DNA of 64,000 nucleotides from Dendrobium chrysotoxum. Lineage: Eukaryota > Streptophyta > Magnoliopsida > Asparagales > Orchidaceae. A program made the position numbers and the translations under genes. Below the pieces are notes generated by a model. The model ran no database searches. It saw nothing but the letters and a program-made list of their open reading frames with translations, and was not told where the DNA came from. Below are positions 11,700 to 22,561 of the stretch, piece after piece; position 1 is the first letter of the stretch, and the number at the start of each line of letters is the position of its first letter. Location of the stretch: NCBI GenBank assembly GCA_019925795.1, contig CM034306.1, forward strand, positions 47,672,758 through 47,736,757, in the 5' to 3' direction.

Positions 11700-13000
11700 T
11701 TGGCAAATGTAGCCATTAAAATTGAGTGCATTGGAGCTACCATTCAATTTGGTGAGCTACAATTCTTTGCAACTACTACCAGGGTTGTCACTGTCCCAAT
11801 AAATGAAATAAATTTTGAAGGGCATACCAAGATGCCCCACTTTACTAAAACCACTACATGTCACATGCATCTGCCAACATCATGAACTTCTACCTCCAAA
11901 AATCCTCAAAGGAGGTTTTTTATCTTTGAGAAACTATCTCAACTAAGGGCCCTAGCTACGAAGAGGGTTGTAGTTGGTGGCAAAATTTCTATGGTGACTA
12001 GTAACAGTACCACCTTACCAAGGGGACTTATTATACCTAAGAAGAATGATACTGAAGGTTCCACATTTAGAGGAACTCTCATAAGAAGGTAGAGAAGAAA
12101 GAAGAATACATATATTCGGGCTTAATAATTATTATCACCTTATCCATCAACAATATCGGCCCAAGAACAGGAAGCAAGCATTCCTACCTAGAATGAATTT
12201 ATTAGCCTAAAGTGGTTAAAGAGGAATAGCTCCACTAGTGAGATTAAAAGATTATTTTGGTTCCAGTAACCCCAAGCCTTGATCCCATAGAAGGTGTCTA
12301 AAATCCTGTCGGCCTGAGTATATAGGGTCTTAAAGATAGTGAAGTATAAGGGGTTGATGAAGAAGAAACTCTAGAGGACATTAGTGACCAAGTCTAGGAG
12401 AACCCCACCATGAGAGTTGCCATACATGGTAACTTAAAGAAAATTCAGGCTAGCTTCATGCTGTGGGAATTTGGGTGTGACACCTGAACCATAGGTTCAG
12501 GGATCCACTATTGAGAGTTACCGGTGGAAAGGTAAGTAGATTTGCATGCCAAAGCCTCATAAAGAAGAAGTGATAAGGAAAAGAATATGCTTGGTCATGA
12601 TATTCAGTGCAGCTTCTCAGAGATCATACCCTATTGACAAAAATTATTAGAAGTGGGTTCCAAAGAATGCCCACGATGATAGTCACCTTAATGGTCGACA
12701 CCCTAGAGAATCCTCCAAGAGGTCCCATCACTCACCAACCCAATCCAAGTGGAAGGCTAACTTCAACCATAACCCACAAGTTGAAGAAATCTTCATTCTA
12801 AACAATAAATTGGAAATCTAGTGGTGGCACTGCTCAGAGATCCAAATATAAGAAGAGGAAGAGGATGAAGAAGATACCATGGACCTTAAAGTGGACTATA
12901 TGGTATGGCATGATCCTAATGATGAAGAAGGTGATGAGGATGATTATCCACTTAGGCGGATACGTTGACTCCACTAGGAGACTATATCCGTCGCTAGTAG

Positions 13001-13755
13001 GGGTGTCAATTCTGGTCGACGAGTCAGGTTCGGGTCGAACCTGACTTGACCCAGAAAAAAATGGGTCAATCCAAACCCGACCCATTTAAATAAATGGATC
13101 AAAAAATTAAACTCAAACTGACCCATAGTAGTTGTCGGGTTTACCCGACCCAACCCATTGACCCATTTAAAAAAAATTGGCGATGTCAGGCTAGGCAGCT
13201 CGACGACTGGTGGTGCAGTGCGGCTGGCAGGAGTGGGGTCGATATCGACCTACTGCTTGTTCCTGCATGGTCACTTTAGAAATTGAAAGAGTGATTGGTA
13301 GAGTAATGTGGTATGCACAGACAGACATGACTAGTATAGTGGTGCAACCCATACATATAGACGTGACTAGCAAAGTGGCGCAATCGTGCAGAGGGGCACA
13401 TGGATGTGACTATCGAATGGCCTAGACTAGGGCATGATGGATATGACTTAGTGACTATCAAGTGTCTCCAGCTAAGGCTACATGATGACCACGTTGGGCA
13501 GAGATGATGTACATACGTGACTGACGCGGGAAAGTCATGCGGGAATTTAGAATTTAGGAGTTTAAAGTATAAATGGGTTAATTTGAGTTGACCTGAGTGT
13601 TTTTGGGTCATCCCAAACCTAACCCATTTTTCAAACTGGTCAAAAATCTGAACCCGAACCCAACTTGTTTTACAAATGGGTTGACCCAAACCTAAATTTT
13701 TCTGGTTGGGGTTCAGGACGGGTTTTGGTCGTGTCAATTTTTTATAAGCTTAGTT
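13001..13755. mobile_element. Candidate hAT-like non-autonomous DNA transposon
   Basis: A block with different composition from its surroundings, full of GACCC/GGGTC words and beginning GGGGTGTCAATT, a start seen in plant hAT-like elements. The outer ~150 bp at each end carry similar words in opposite orientation (AACCCGACCCATT on one side, AATGGGTTGACCC on the other). Flanks GCTAGTAG (12993-13000) and GTTAGTAG (13756-13763) match at 7 of 8 bases, as expected for an 8-bp hAT target duplication. Terminal inverted repeats are poor, so the exact ends are uncertain. Overlapping reading frames on both strands are not genes. Confidence 0.5.
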
Positions 13756-14099
13756 GTTAGTAGAGGTGGCTACTTAGGAAAAAGAGGAGAAGAGCTTGAA
13801 GAAAGCCCCTTTTTCATCAACACTAGCACGCTTGAGATATGCAAAAATAGATGAGGCAAAAAAGAGAGCAAAAGATTGAAAAATCTCTCAATTGAATGAA
13901 AAAATGATTGAGATGATGACCTAGATGGTGATAATGATGCAAAGAACTACTGTCATTGGTCCTGAGCCCACTCCACCTATTAATCCTCTAAACCTTTAAA
14001 TACCTCAGGTCTCAGGAGTGTGCGACATGCCTAAAGGCGGAAATGAGGTTAATAATTTAATCTGCCAGCCTACTCCATAAAACATAGTAAGTACCTCTA

Positions 14100-15300
14100 A
14101 CCTAATGATGACTGCACAACTAGAGACTATAATCTATAAGAAGATTAAGGCTATTATAGCCACTAATTAGGTGGAGAAGTTGATATGCAAGGGTCAACAC
14201 TATCTAGTAGAGTATAAATAGGTGCCATACTTGAAGGGGTATTCTATCCAAAATTTCCATACTTCTAGCGGCAACAATAACCCCAAGAAGCACCTAGCAT
14301 AATTTAAAGCCACTTATGGTAATACAAGGGGTAATGATGCCTTACTTTTTCAATAGTTTATTAGTAGTTTGACTTTGACTACTTTTGAATGCTATACTGA
14401 ACTGCCAAATAATTCTACAAAGACTTTCACAGAATTGGAAACCATGTTTATGAAGAGGTTTGCCAACGCAACTAAGAAGAAAACAAATCTTCACCTCACC
14501 TCGAAGAAATGGAAGAAGGTTGTGTCAGCAACAAAATATATAACTGATTAGTGTAATTTAAGTATGAAATATAAACAGTAGTTAGAAGAGGAGTATTCCA
14601 TTCAGTTATTAATGGGAAACATCGATGATAAGATTCAACCATTCTTGTGCATGGCTTCTATCACTGCCTTCCAAGATCTATTGGATGGAGTGGAAAAATT
14701 TGATAAGTTGATTTTATCTCAATTTGAAAGCCAATCTGATAAGTCTAAGAAGGCCAAAGCACTAGATGCTAAAAAAGTGAAGCATACTCCACATTCTCTT
14801 GTAGGACTGATAAGAGAAGATAGGTGGTTTAAGATATTGACAAAGGCAGAAGGAAAATTTATAATATTTTTAAAGGAAAGAACTTGATGTAGTAAGAGAA
14901 TAAGCCAAAATAGGTTGACAATCATAACCCCCAACGAAAGCTAGTATTGGCAGGAAATGATAAGCCTCAGACCTTTCTTGATGGGGGAGAACACCTAAGG
15001 AAAATAATGGGAACTGGTGATCAAATGTTCCCACCTTCACAGAAAAGATGAACAAGAATATATGTTTAAGAAGTAAAGTGTCACCAAGCTATTTAGATAG
15101 GCTTTCAGAGCAGGTTTTAAACTACCATAATGCAAGTGACCAGAGGGTCCAATCATACTGGTGACCTAAATTATTTTTCATATCACCAGGTGATTAGCCA
15201 TCCCATTGAAGATTGCTACATCATTAAGGATTGGTTAGAAAGAAAATACAAGAGTGGAGAATTTATAATATCAAATAATGTGCTAGTTCATCCCAGAATA
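14100..15300 (+). pseudogene. Ty3/gypsy Gag (decayed)
   Basis: Gag forms the particle around the retrotransposon RNA. The reading gives the plant gypsy pattern: VPYLKGYSIQNFHTSSG (about 14220-14270), a FKATYGNTRGNDALLFQ block, SSLTLTTF, then YTELPNNSTKTFTELETMF and KRFAN (14400-14470). A later part, LMGNIDDKIQPFLCMASITAFQDL (14600-14680), fits the C-terminal Gag domain, and YHQVISHPIEDCYIIKDWLE (15178-15238) resembles the histidine/cysteine segment seen before the protease in Tat-type elements. At least five in-frame stops occur. It is not functional. Confidence 0.75.
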
Positions 15301-16239
15301 AAATTAACACTGGTGGTTACATTCTCTTTTGTACCCCTAACCTAAGGAAGAATAGAAAAGGAGTCAGCTCAAGATGAGCAATGGGAGACTACAATCTCCA
15401 AAAAGATGGTGGAAATGTTAAAGCAACTCGAAAGAGTTCATGGTGCAGGTGGAACTCTCCTACTGAGATGATGATAGATCAAAGGGGTTGCCCATTACAA
15501 ATACATCTACTTTTAAATAGCACCCTGGCTATGTGGGCTCATTAAAATTTTATAAAGTAAAATCCTTCAATAAGAAAACTAAGCTGAAGAAGGCCAAGGA
15601 GAAAAAAGATAGCCCCTCAAATAAATATTGACAATTTGGATAAATATTATTAAACTATAAGGCTTCCTATTAAGCTCATTGACTTTATGTCAGAGCTTAA
15701 GATAGATGAAGCAGAGGAAGATGATGAAGATTTATTTCCTATGGAAACATGCTGGGTCATCTCTGTGATGTCAGGGGTGCTAACAAAAGAAGAATATGCT
15801 AAAAAGGTGGCTTCTGAGTCTTATCTGATTGTGTCATCAATGAATTATAGCTTAGAGGAGGATCTATATTTTTTTAAACGAGAATGAATTAGAGCCCGAC
15901 ATAGCATCACAGATGGAGCTTGTAAAATTGGGTGGTGATTTTGAATCAATAGATGGATCCCTTGAAGCTACAATGGCTAACTTGAAAAAAGATTCCTCAC
16001 TAAATGAGTCTGAGTTAGATGAAGTGCTTAAGTATAGTTGAGAAATGGCAAGATACTTCCACCTCCATCGAAGAAGGGGGTATTTAACAAAGATAAGGGA
16101 AAGGAGATAGTTGTTAATGAAAATATCATTCTTAATGACCCTAAGAAGAAAGGTGCTTCGATAATGGCTGACTATTCTGGATTTCAGCTGGGTTTTAGAT
16201 TTAAATGATTAAATTTAAATTATTTACATCAATCATAAT

Positions 16240-16625
16240 CATATGGAACATTGAGATTGATTAAATATGATAGGAGCTTAATTGAAGATTAATTGAGGGT
16301 TAGCGTGAAGGATGAAGTTTGGATTGAACTAGAGTTTGATTGAATTCTAAATTAATAGAGGTCTGGATTGATTAGAGTCTAGAATAAATCTTGGATTGAG
16401 GTTTGGATTGAAGTCTGGATTAGTGTTTCGATTGAAGAGTCTGGGTTGGCATTTATATTAAAGTCTGATTTAAAGTTTGAATAGAAGTCTAGATTTACGG
16501 TTTGAATTTGGGATGTAGATTGGGATTTGAATTGAGCTCTAGATGATTGATAATTGGATGATTGTCAACTATCAGATCAATAGATAGAAGTCTGGATAGG
16601 TTCTAATGACCTTATATAAAAATGA
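16240..16625. repeat. Degenerate GTCTGGATT/GGATTGA repeats with TATA-like end
   Basis: Roughly twenty imperfect copies of GGATTGA, GTCTGGATT or GTTTGAATT in a row, closing with TAATGACCTTATATAAAA at 16604-16621. An 18-base relative (16 of 18 matches) occurs at 27127-27144, also after a GGATT-rich tract, which suggests that both are promoter ends of related LTRs. Confidence 0.45.
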
Positions 16626-16789
16626 GGTTAATAGCAGCTTCTACTGTCAACTCTAGCTAAAATTGATTTTTATTTTGAGTTACATTTTTTAGCTCTTTCC
16701 TAGTCCTCAATTGAATTGCTTTACATTATTCTTTACCCTTTTCTTTAGGATTTATTTTAGTAATATGATGTAAAGTTCCTTGGGTTCTA

Positions 16790-17830
16790 CTGGTTCAAGA
16801 TTCAACTAACTATCCTAATTGATTTTCAATATTCCTAATGGCAATAACTTGACTTTGCAATTATGTACCCATCTGCAAAACCAAGGCTTTGTATCCTTAG
16901 GTTGGCTATTTAAATTAAATCTTGAAGGATAATTAGGCCTTAGGAAAGTAAAATTTTTAGGAGGATGGTTCCAATTATCTAATTGATTTGGTTTATATGT
17001 GTTCCAATTAGTGTTATTATTTTTATTATTATTCCAACTAAAATTTGGATGATTTATACAAGCATGATTATAAGTGTTAGAGTATGAATTATTATTTCTA
17101 TTTTTAACTGCATTAATTGATTATGATTTTGAGTTATTAGGATCCCTAAAAACTTTACAAATATTTTCTTCAAAATTTATAGGTATTTGAGGTGAATTTA
17201 TTCCAATGTTATTTAATTTTCTAGAAATAGTGGCTACTTGGGAAGTTAATATTGATAAGGCATTAGTTACATAAATGCTAGCCACTTTTCTAGGATTTAT
17301 TCCTTTTGAGGGATAGTAGAAATTATTGGTAGACATCTTTTCAATCAAAGCTTAAGCCTCATATAAGGGCTTTGACATTAGAAAATGACCAGTATTTACA
17401 TCTATAATTATTCTAAGGGAAACTTATCATGGCATTATAAAAATTTTAGATTATTAACAATCACAAATGGCTTGATAAGGATAATTCCTAAGAAGTTTCT
17501 TAAATCTTTCCAATGATTCATAAATAGAATCACTATCTAATTAGGTAAAATAAGTGATGTCATTTTTAAGTTTGATAGTTTTTAATATTGAAAAATAATT
17601 AGCTAAGAACTTACATGCTTGCTCATTCCAGGTTATTAAACCACATTTTAGCTTTATCCCCAACTGGAAATGAAAATAATTAATTTAACAACATCATCAC
17701 TAACACCATTATATTTAAATATCACATAGAATTTTAGGAAACTCGATACGTGTAAATTAGAGTCTTCTAAAGTTTTTCCACCAAAACTGTGAATTTTGCA
17801 CCATTTGCATAATAGCAAGTTTTAGTTCAA
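16790..17830 (-). pseudogene. Athila-like Ty3/gypsy Gag (decayed)
   Basis: Minus-strand Gag remnant with the order typical of plant Athila-type elements. From high to low coordinate: EDSNLHVSSFLKF (about 17740-17790), KYNGVSDDVVKL, FPVGDKAKMWF, SDSIYESLERFKKLLRNYP (about 17490-17540), LMSKPLYEA, then IEKMSTNNFYYPS (17300-17348) and ALSILTSQVATISRKLNNIG (17200-17262). An Asn/Tyr-rich tail includes INHPNFSWNNN (about 17030-17060), and IRNIENQLG lies near 16830. Frameshifts and stops occur throughout. The matching PBS lies at 18224-18241, so this is the 5' end of one element with its pol missing. Confidence 0.8.
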
Positions 17831-18223
17831 CATTATTTCCTTGTATGTTTAGTCAGTTTATAAAGTGATAAATACCCTTAATCATGGGATTGGCATATTC
17901 CCTAAGTGGTCTATATTGCTTATTTTTAGGTATTTACTCAGCCATTATGAATTCTTTTTCAAAGTTTCTAATTATTGCAATTTTTTTTACATTCTTTCAA
18001 TTTCAGTGTCAAACAATAATTATACCAATTGTTTAAAACTACCATTGCAACAGTAAGCAATATAATAGAAAATATAAAATATTAAGAAGTAAAAGCTAAT
18101 TAGATAAAAAAGTAATGCTAAGTAAAAATTTAAGTAGGTCAAATTAAAAAGAAAAATAGATTAAACTAATAATTATTTTAGCAATATAAAATGTAAAGTT
18201 TGATAATAATTTCACTAATTTTT

Positions 18224-18241
18224 ATCCTGGCAATGGTGCCA
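18224..18241 (-). other. Primer-binding site of the Athila-like element
   Basis: The minus strand reads TGGCACCATTGCCAGGAT, close to TGGCGCCGTTGCCGGGGA used by Athila elements. It is 9 bases inside a TG dinucleotide at 18251 that would end the LTR, and 0.4 kb before the gag remnant in the right orientation. Confidence 0.75.
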
Positions 18242-18250
18242 AAGACTTGA

Positions 18251-19550
18251 TGTCGTGTGTGCATTTTTTGTTTGTGCCCACACCAGAATTTACTTATGTT
18301 TATATTCACTAATCAAATGTCATGCGAAAGTTAAAGTTTTCTTTACTGTAAATGTTTGATTCGAAAGTGTTGAGTTTTTGAAAAGATTTATTATCTTTGG
18401 GTGATTTAATTTCTTAAGTTTTAATCTTGAAAATGAATACATCATTACGAACAATATATTACCCGAGAGGCAAAATATTATTCTCTAATGGGTTCAATTT
18501 ATAGAATTGAAAGTTTATCTAATTATTGTAGTCAAATTCAAGAAATAAACTATATATGACCGCGAAGGGTCAAAATAATCGTTCAATCAGATGTTTAATT
18601 ATGATAATTTGAATGAAATATCGTTAACTTCATAATTGAAGTTACAATAATAACTAAGTTATCTTTCTAAGGAAAGAAGATATCAATCATTATTGATCCT
18701 TTGAAAATGACAATTATAATCTTTGATTTTGACTTAAATTTTGTAAAAATAATTAATTGAGATTTTGAAAAATTGATTTTGGAAATTTATCTGAGTTTCT
18801 AAATATCTTATGAGAGCAAGCCCCTATAGTTAATTACATCGTAGGAAATTGAAATTTCCAATAAATACTCTCGATTAAAATAGCAATAGAATATTTATTT
18901 TGAGATTTCAAAGTTTGATATCAAAGGGACCAAGGATTTGAAATTCAACCAGGAATGTATCAAAAGTGAGCATTTATTTTTGTAGGTCAAGGGAAGAAAG
19001 GTAGGTGTTTTAAGATTTTAAATCACTTCAGAAACACCCCAGCATATCCTAAATATTGGTCTTGAATTTGATTTGAAAGGAATTTTAGTTTAAATTATCA
19101 ATTTTCTTAGAAAGTTGGGATTAGATTCCTAGAAGATTGAGGTCTTATAGTCTGAGCATGCTATAGAATCTAAACTAAATTAGGTACTAAAAATTAGAAA
19201 CCTGAACCTAGCTAATGTAATGTAGGATCTGGACTTACCCAGCCTGGATTGAGGAGCTAGCTAAACCATCTATGCACTTCAAAACCATATGTATGATCAT
19301 TTAATGTAGAGTGATAGGGATGTTACTTAAGATAAGTTTTAGAGAATAGGGCTGACATCTAGAGCAGACCTTAATTGGCCCTTTAACTTATGTTGAATAG
19401 TATGAAGCTTAAAGTAAATGCAATTAAATTTTTAACTAATTTTAATTTATTCTTAATACAATGCATGATATTTGACTCAATAAATGCTTAAATCAAATAG
19501 GAAGCAATTTTAAAAAGGCTAAAAAATAAAATTTTCCCTAGAAATTACAT
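18251..19550 (-). repeat. Probable 5' LTR of the Athila-like element (outer end not fixed)
   Basis: Sequence directly outside the PBS, starting TGTCGTGTGTGC on the plus strand. No coding potential. It contains phrases such as GACCGCGAAGGGTC at about 18557-18570. The second LTR copy is absent, so the outer end given is only an estimate from usual LTR lengths. Confidence 0.4.
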
Positions 19551-20080
19551 ATATTTCCCTTAACAGATCTGCACCCTCATAGGCCAAGTGGTCTGCCAAA
19601 ACACATATGCGGGGAGGTGCTTAACAAAAGAAAAAGTGCAACAAAATATAATGCTAACTCTCGGCAGTCCCGAGCTTACTTCTTAAAAGCATTAGAGTTT
19701 CTATATTATCTTAAAAATTCTAATAAAATTAAAGTAAAAAAAGTTTTAGCGATCCATTATGAGCCTTCGATCGAGTTCAAAGCAAAATTAAAGATCGTCA
19801 TATAAAAGCATCAAAAAATTACTAAAAGCATGCAATCCTATATCATAATTAATACATCAATCATTAATCAAATAAATTAAATTTATATTCAAATTAAAAG
19901 TCTATATGGCAAGTGCCACTTAATATTATAACCTAGGGTCTATAGAAAGTAAAGTGGCTAGGTACCACTGACAACAGCCCATATTCTACTCCTAAGACTC
20001 AAGTGAATTTAAGAATAGGATTCTTCTCAATCTTCACTTCGTTTTCCTTCTGTGAACTTCTTGGATCCATCGGGTCTGGG

Positions 20081-20219
20081 TATCCAAATGAAAAGAAAAT
20101 TACCCTTGAAAGAGGTATTTTCGTTTTCCTTTGGATATTTGAAATTATCATAACTTAGTCTTCCAAATGGAAGAGAAACCTCCCCTAAGGGATGTTCTCT
20201 CATCTTTGGAATCTAAGTT
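20081..20219. repeat. Two adjacent long hairpins with related arms
   Basis: Hairpin 1 (about 20081-20137) pairs TATCCAAATGAAAAGAAAAT with TTTTCGTTTTCCTTTGGATA around a short loop. Hairpin 2 (about 20153-20219) pairs AACTTAGTCTTCCAAATGGA, followed by AGAGAA, with TTCTCTCATCTTTGGAATCT, followed by AAGTT. The left arms of the two are similar to each other (TCCAAATGgAAgAgAAa), so the structure looks like a duplicated inverted repeat. It could be a MITE remnant or a small-RNA precursor; which is not decided here. Confidence 0.55.
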
Positions 20220-21000
20220 GGACACTTATGTATCCCCTCTCAAATATCACTTTAAATTATAACTCAATAAATTTGAATTATATTTATGAAAATTAAAAAT
20301 CTAGATTCAAATAACCTGCAGGGTTATCCTAAGTAATTATATTTAAATCATCCCAAATAATTAATAGAATAAAATTTAAAATGCTCAAACAAGTCACACT
20401 TTGCTATACTCTTTTAATTTTTAAAGGGTGACTTAGCATTCTAGGGCTCTTGTAGAATTTTGATTAATTTAAATTTAACTTTGCCCCTTTTAATTTCAAT
20501 GCCCAATGTGAGCATGGCCACCTGTATAAGATTGAATTAGCATAAATCGTCCCTAACTTAGGGGTAAATTAAATGCCCATCAATCATATTATAGAGTGTA
20601 GAAATTATATAAATAATCACATCAACATTAACAACCAGCATATAGTGAAAGCTCAAAAATCATGGCCCATAATAGAAAAGTAAACACCGGTCTAGCCAAG
20701 ATCAAGAAGTGGTGCCCTAGCAAACCATCTAAGTGTGTGTAATAGGCAGTGTGGTTAAGATATGTCTTATATCAGATAATTTGTTAAAGTTGTCTAATAT
20801 TTTAGTTTATTTAAGGTTAAAGGGTAAATTTGGTTAAATTTTAAAATGTTATTGTGATAAAGTTTATTTTAAAATGCATTTTTTAAGTTAACTAATTAAA
20901 TTGATTTAAGTAGTTAAAAATTAAAGAACTAATATAATTTAATTAATTAAATTAGTTACTGATTTTAAGGATTAAATTAATTTAAAATATTAATCAATCG
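20220..21000. other. No gene seen
   Basis: AT-rich sequence with many TTAATT/AATTAAATT words and no open frame of interest on either strand. It leads into the tandem repeats at 21001. Confidence 0.5.
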
Positions 21001-22030
21001 GTTCATGGAATTGTGCCACTAGGCTCGAGAAACTAGTCCTCCTAAGGACACTTAACCCCGCAACCTAGAGTAGTCCATCATAAAAACTTGATTGATATAG
21101 TTAAATTAATAATTTTAATTTGGTTAAATTTTTAATAATCAATTGACTTTAACGTTTTACACTCCATTGAATTCGTTCATGGCTTTGTGCCACCAGGGTT
21201 GAGGAACCAAGCCTCCTTAGGACACTTAGCCGCGCAGCCCAGAGTACTCTATCCTAGAAACATCATCATTTTAGTGGTTATTTTTTATTAAAGGGTTGGT
21301 TAATTGATTTTATTAATAATATTAAAAATTTCTAGAATTTTGATTGATTATTAAATTTTTTAATTTTATGGATTATTTTAATTATTAAATTAAGGTGTCA
21401 AATTTTTGAAAGTTAGTATTTTTGTTAAATATTGCACCTTTGGATGAGCAATTAGATTATAAATTTGCTGGATTTGGAATTTTTTACAATTAGTTATGAA
21501 TTTTTGAAGTTTGAGTTAAAATTTTAACCTAAAATTGACTTAAATGTTGACTTTTTGATTAAAGTTGAATTCTAGAGTTTTGATATTTTTCTTAAATACT
21601 AGACCTAAACATGAGTAATTAGGATTTAAGTTTATTAGAAATGGATTTTTTTATATTTAATTATGAATTTTTAAAGTTCAAGTTAAAATTTGAATTAAAG
21701 TTGACTAAAAAGTTAACTTTTTATTTTAAGTGATTATTGATAATTTAATAATTTTTAATAAAAATTAGACCTTACCTGTAGTACAATGTCTTTGAGTTTT
21801 CTCAATTTGGAGTTTTCTACATTATGTTATAAAATTTTGAAGTCTTGACCTATATTTATACTACGATTGATCGAAGAGTTAACTTTTTGACTTTGACCTA
21901 TTTTTAATGGTTTATTATTTTTAGAAAATATTAGACCTCAAATGGAGTTGAATGACACTAAGTTTGGTCAATGTAGATTTTTCTGGAATTAGTTATGATT
22001 TTTTAAAGTTTAGTTAATTATTTGATTTTT
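21001..22030. repeat. Degenerate tandem repeats, about 156-176 bp period
   Basis: Two copies of an about 85-bp GC-richer block beginning GTTCATGG lie at 21001 and 21175, 174 bp apart, each containing CTTAGGACACTTA-type words. They are followed by about four AT-rich units, each with AATTAGTTATGAATTTTTGAA and TTAGACCT words, at about 21491, 21658, 21834 and 21990. Similar AT-rich units seem to resume after the LINE (for example near 24800 and 25080), suggesting that the LINE inserted into this array. Confidence 0.55.
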
Positions 22031-22561
22031 TAAATTATTTAATTAAGAAAGTTTTGATTATTTTGATCCAAACTCATTCTAAACTGCATGAAATCACTCC
22101 CAAAGGTTAGGTATGGCCCATGGGAGTGTTTTCAGATGATTAAAATTCATTTGGAATTTTCAATATTTTTATTTATTTTATTCAATTAATTATTTATTTT
22201 AGCTAAAGGTTAAATTAAAGTTAAATTACAAGTCCAGTGATGGGGCTTTTATTTTTTCCTAAATAGTGGATCAATTTCTAGTTAGTTTGATATATTATTT
22301 ATAATTTTTAAACAAAATTTGTATTTATTATATTTTTTTGAAATTTCAAGGTACCTATAAGGGCTAAATTTTGACTTGCTTAATTTTCTAACTTAATGAC
22401 CTCCAAATCCAGTGAAATTTAGACCTAAGGTATAAAATATCACTAAGTTTAATATTCTGAAGTTTCACCCCTATTAGATGTGTATAAAATTTCCTAGAAT
22501 TTTTTTAAGTTAACTTGGCCTTCTTTTGGACTTTATTTTTTAAAGTAAAATGTTATTCTAA

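Larger units (their letters stand above)
11700..16209 (+). mobile_element. Ty3/gypsy (Tat-like) remnant, gag portion only
   Basis: A decayed plus-strand gypsy fragment. The recognisable part is gag (14100-15300). Upstream, 11700-12990 and 13756-14050 give interrupted reading frames with Gag-like leader composition, for example LQFFATTTRVV near 11760 and a Met-rich EKMIEMM stretch near 13900. Downstream, to about 16060, come acidic segments such as EAEEDDEDLFPMETCWV (15705-15760). No protease, RT or integrase motif, PBS or LTR ends were found. A 755-bp DNA insertion divides it. Confidence 0.65.

Noticed and set aside
13276..13737. 153-residue minus-strand frame
   Set aside because: It falls within the GGGTC/GACCC-rich DNA insertion, is open by composition, and overlaps frames on the other strand.
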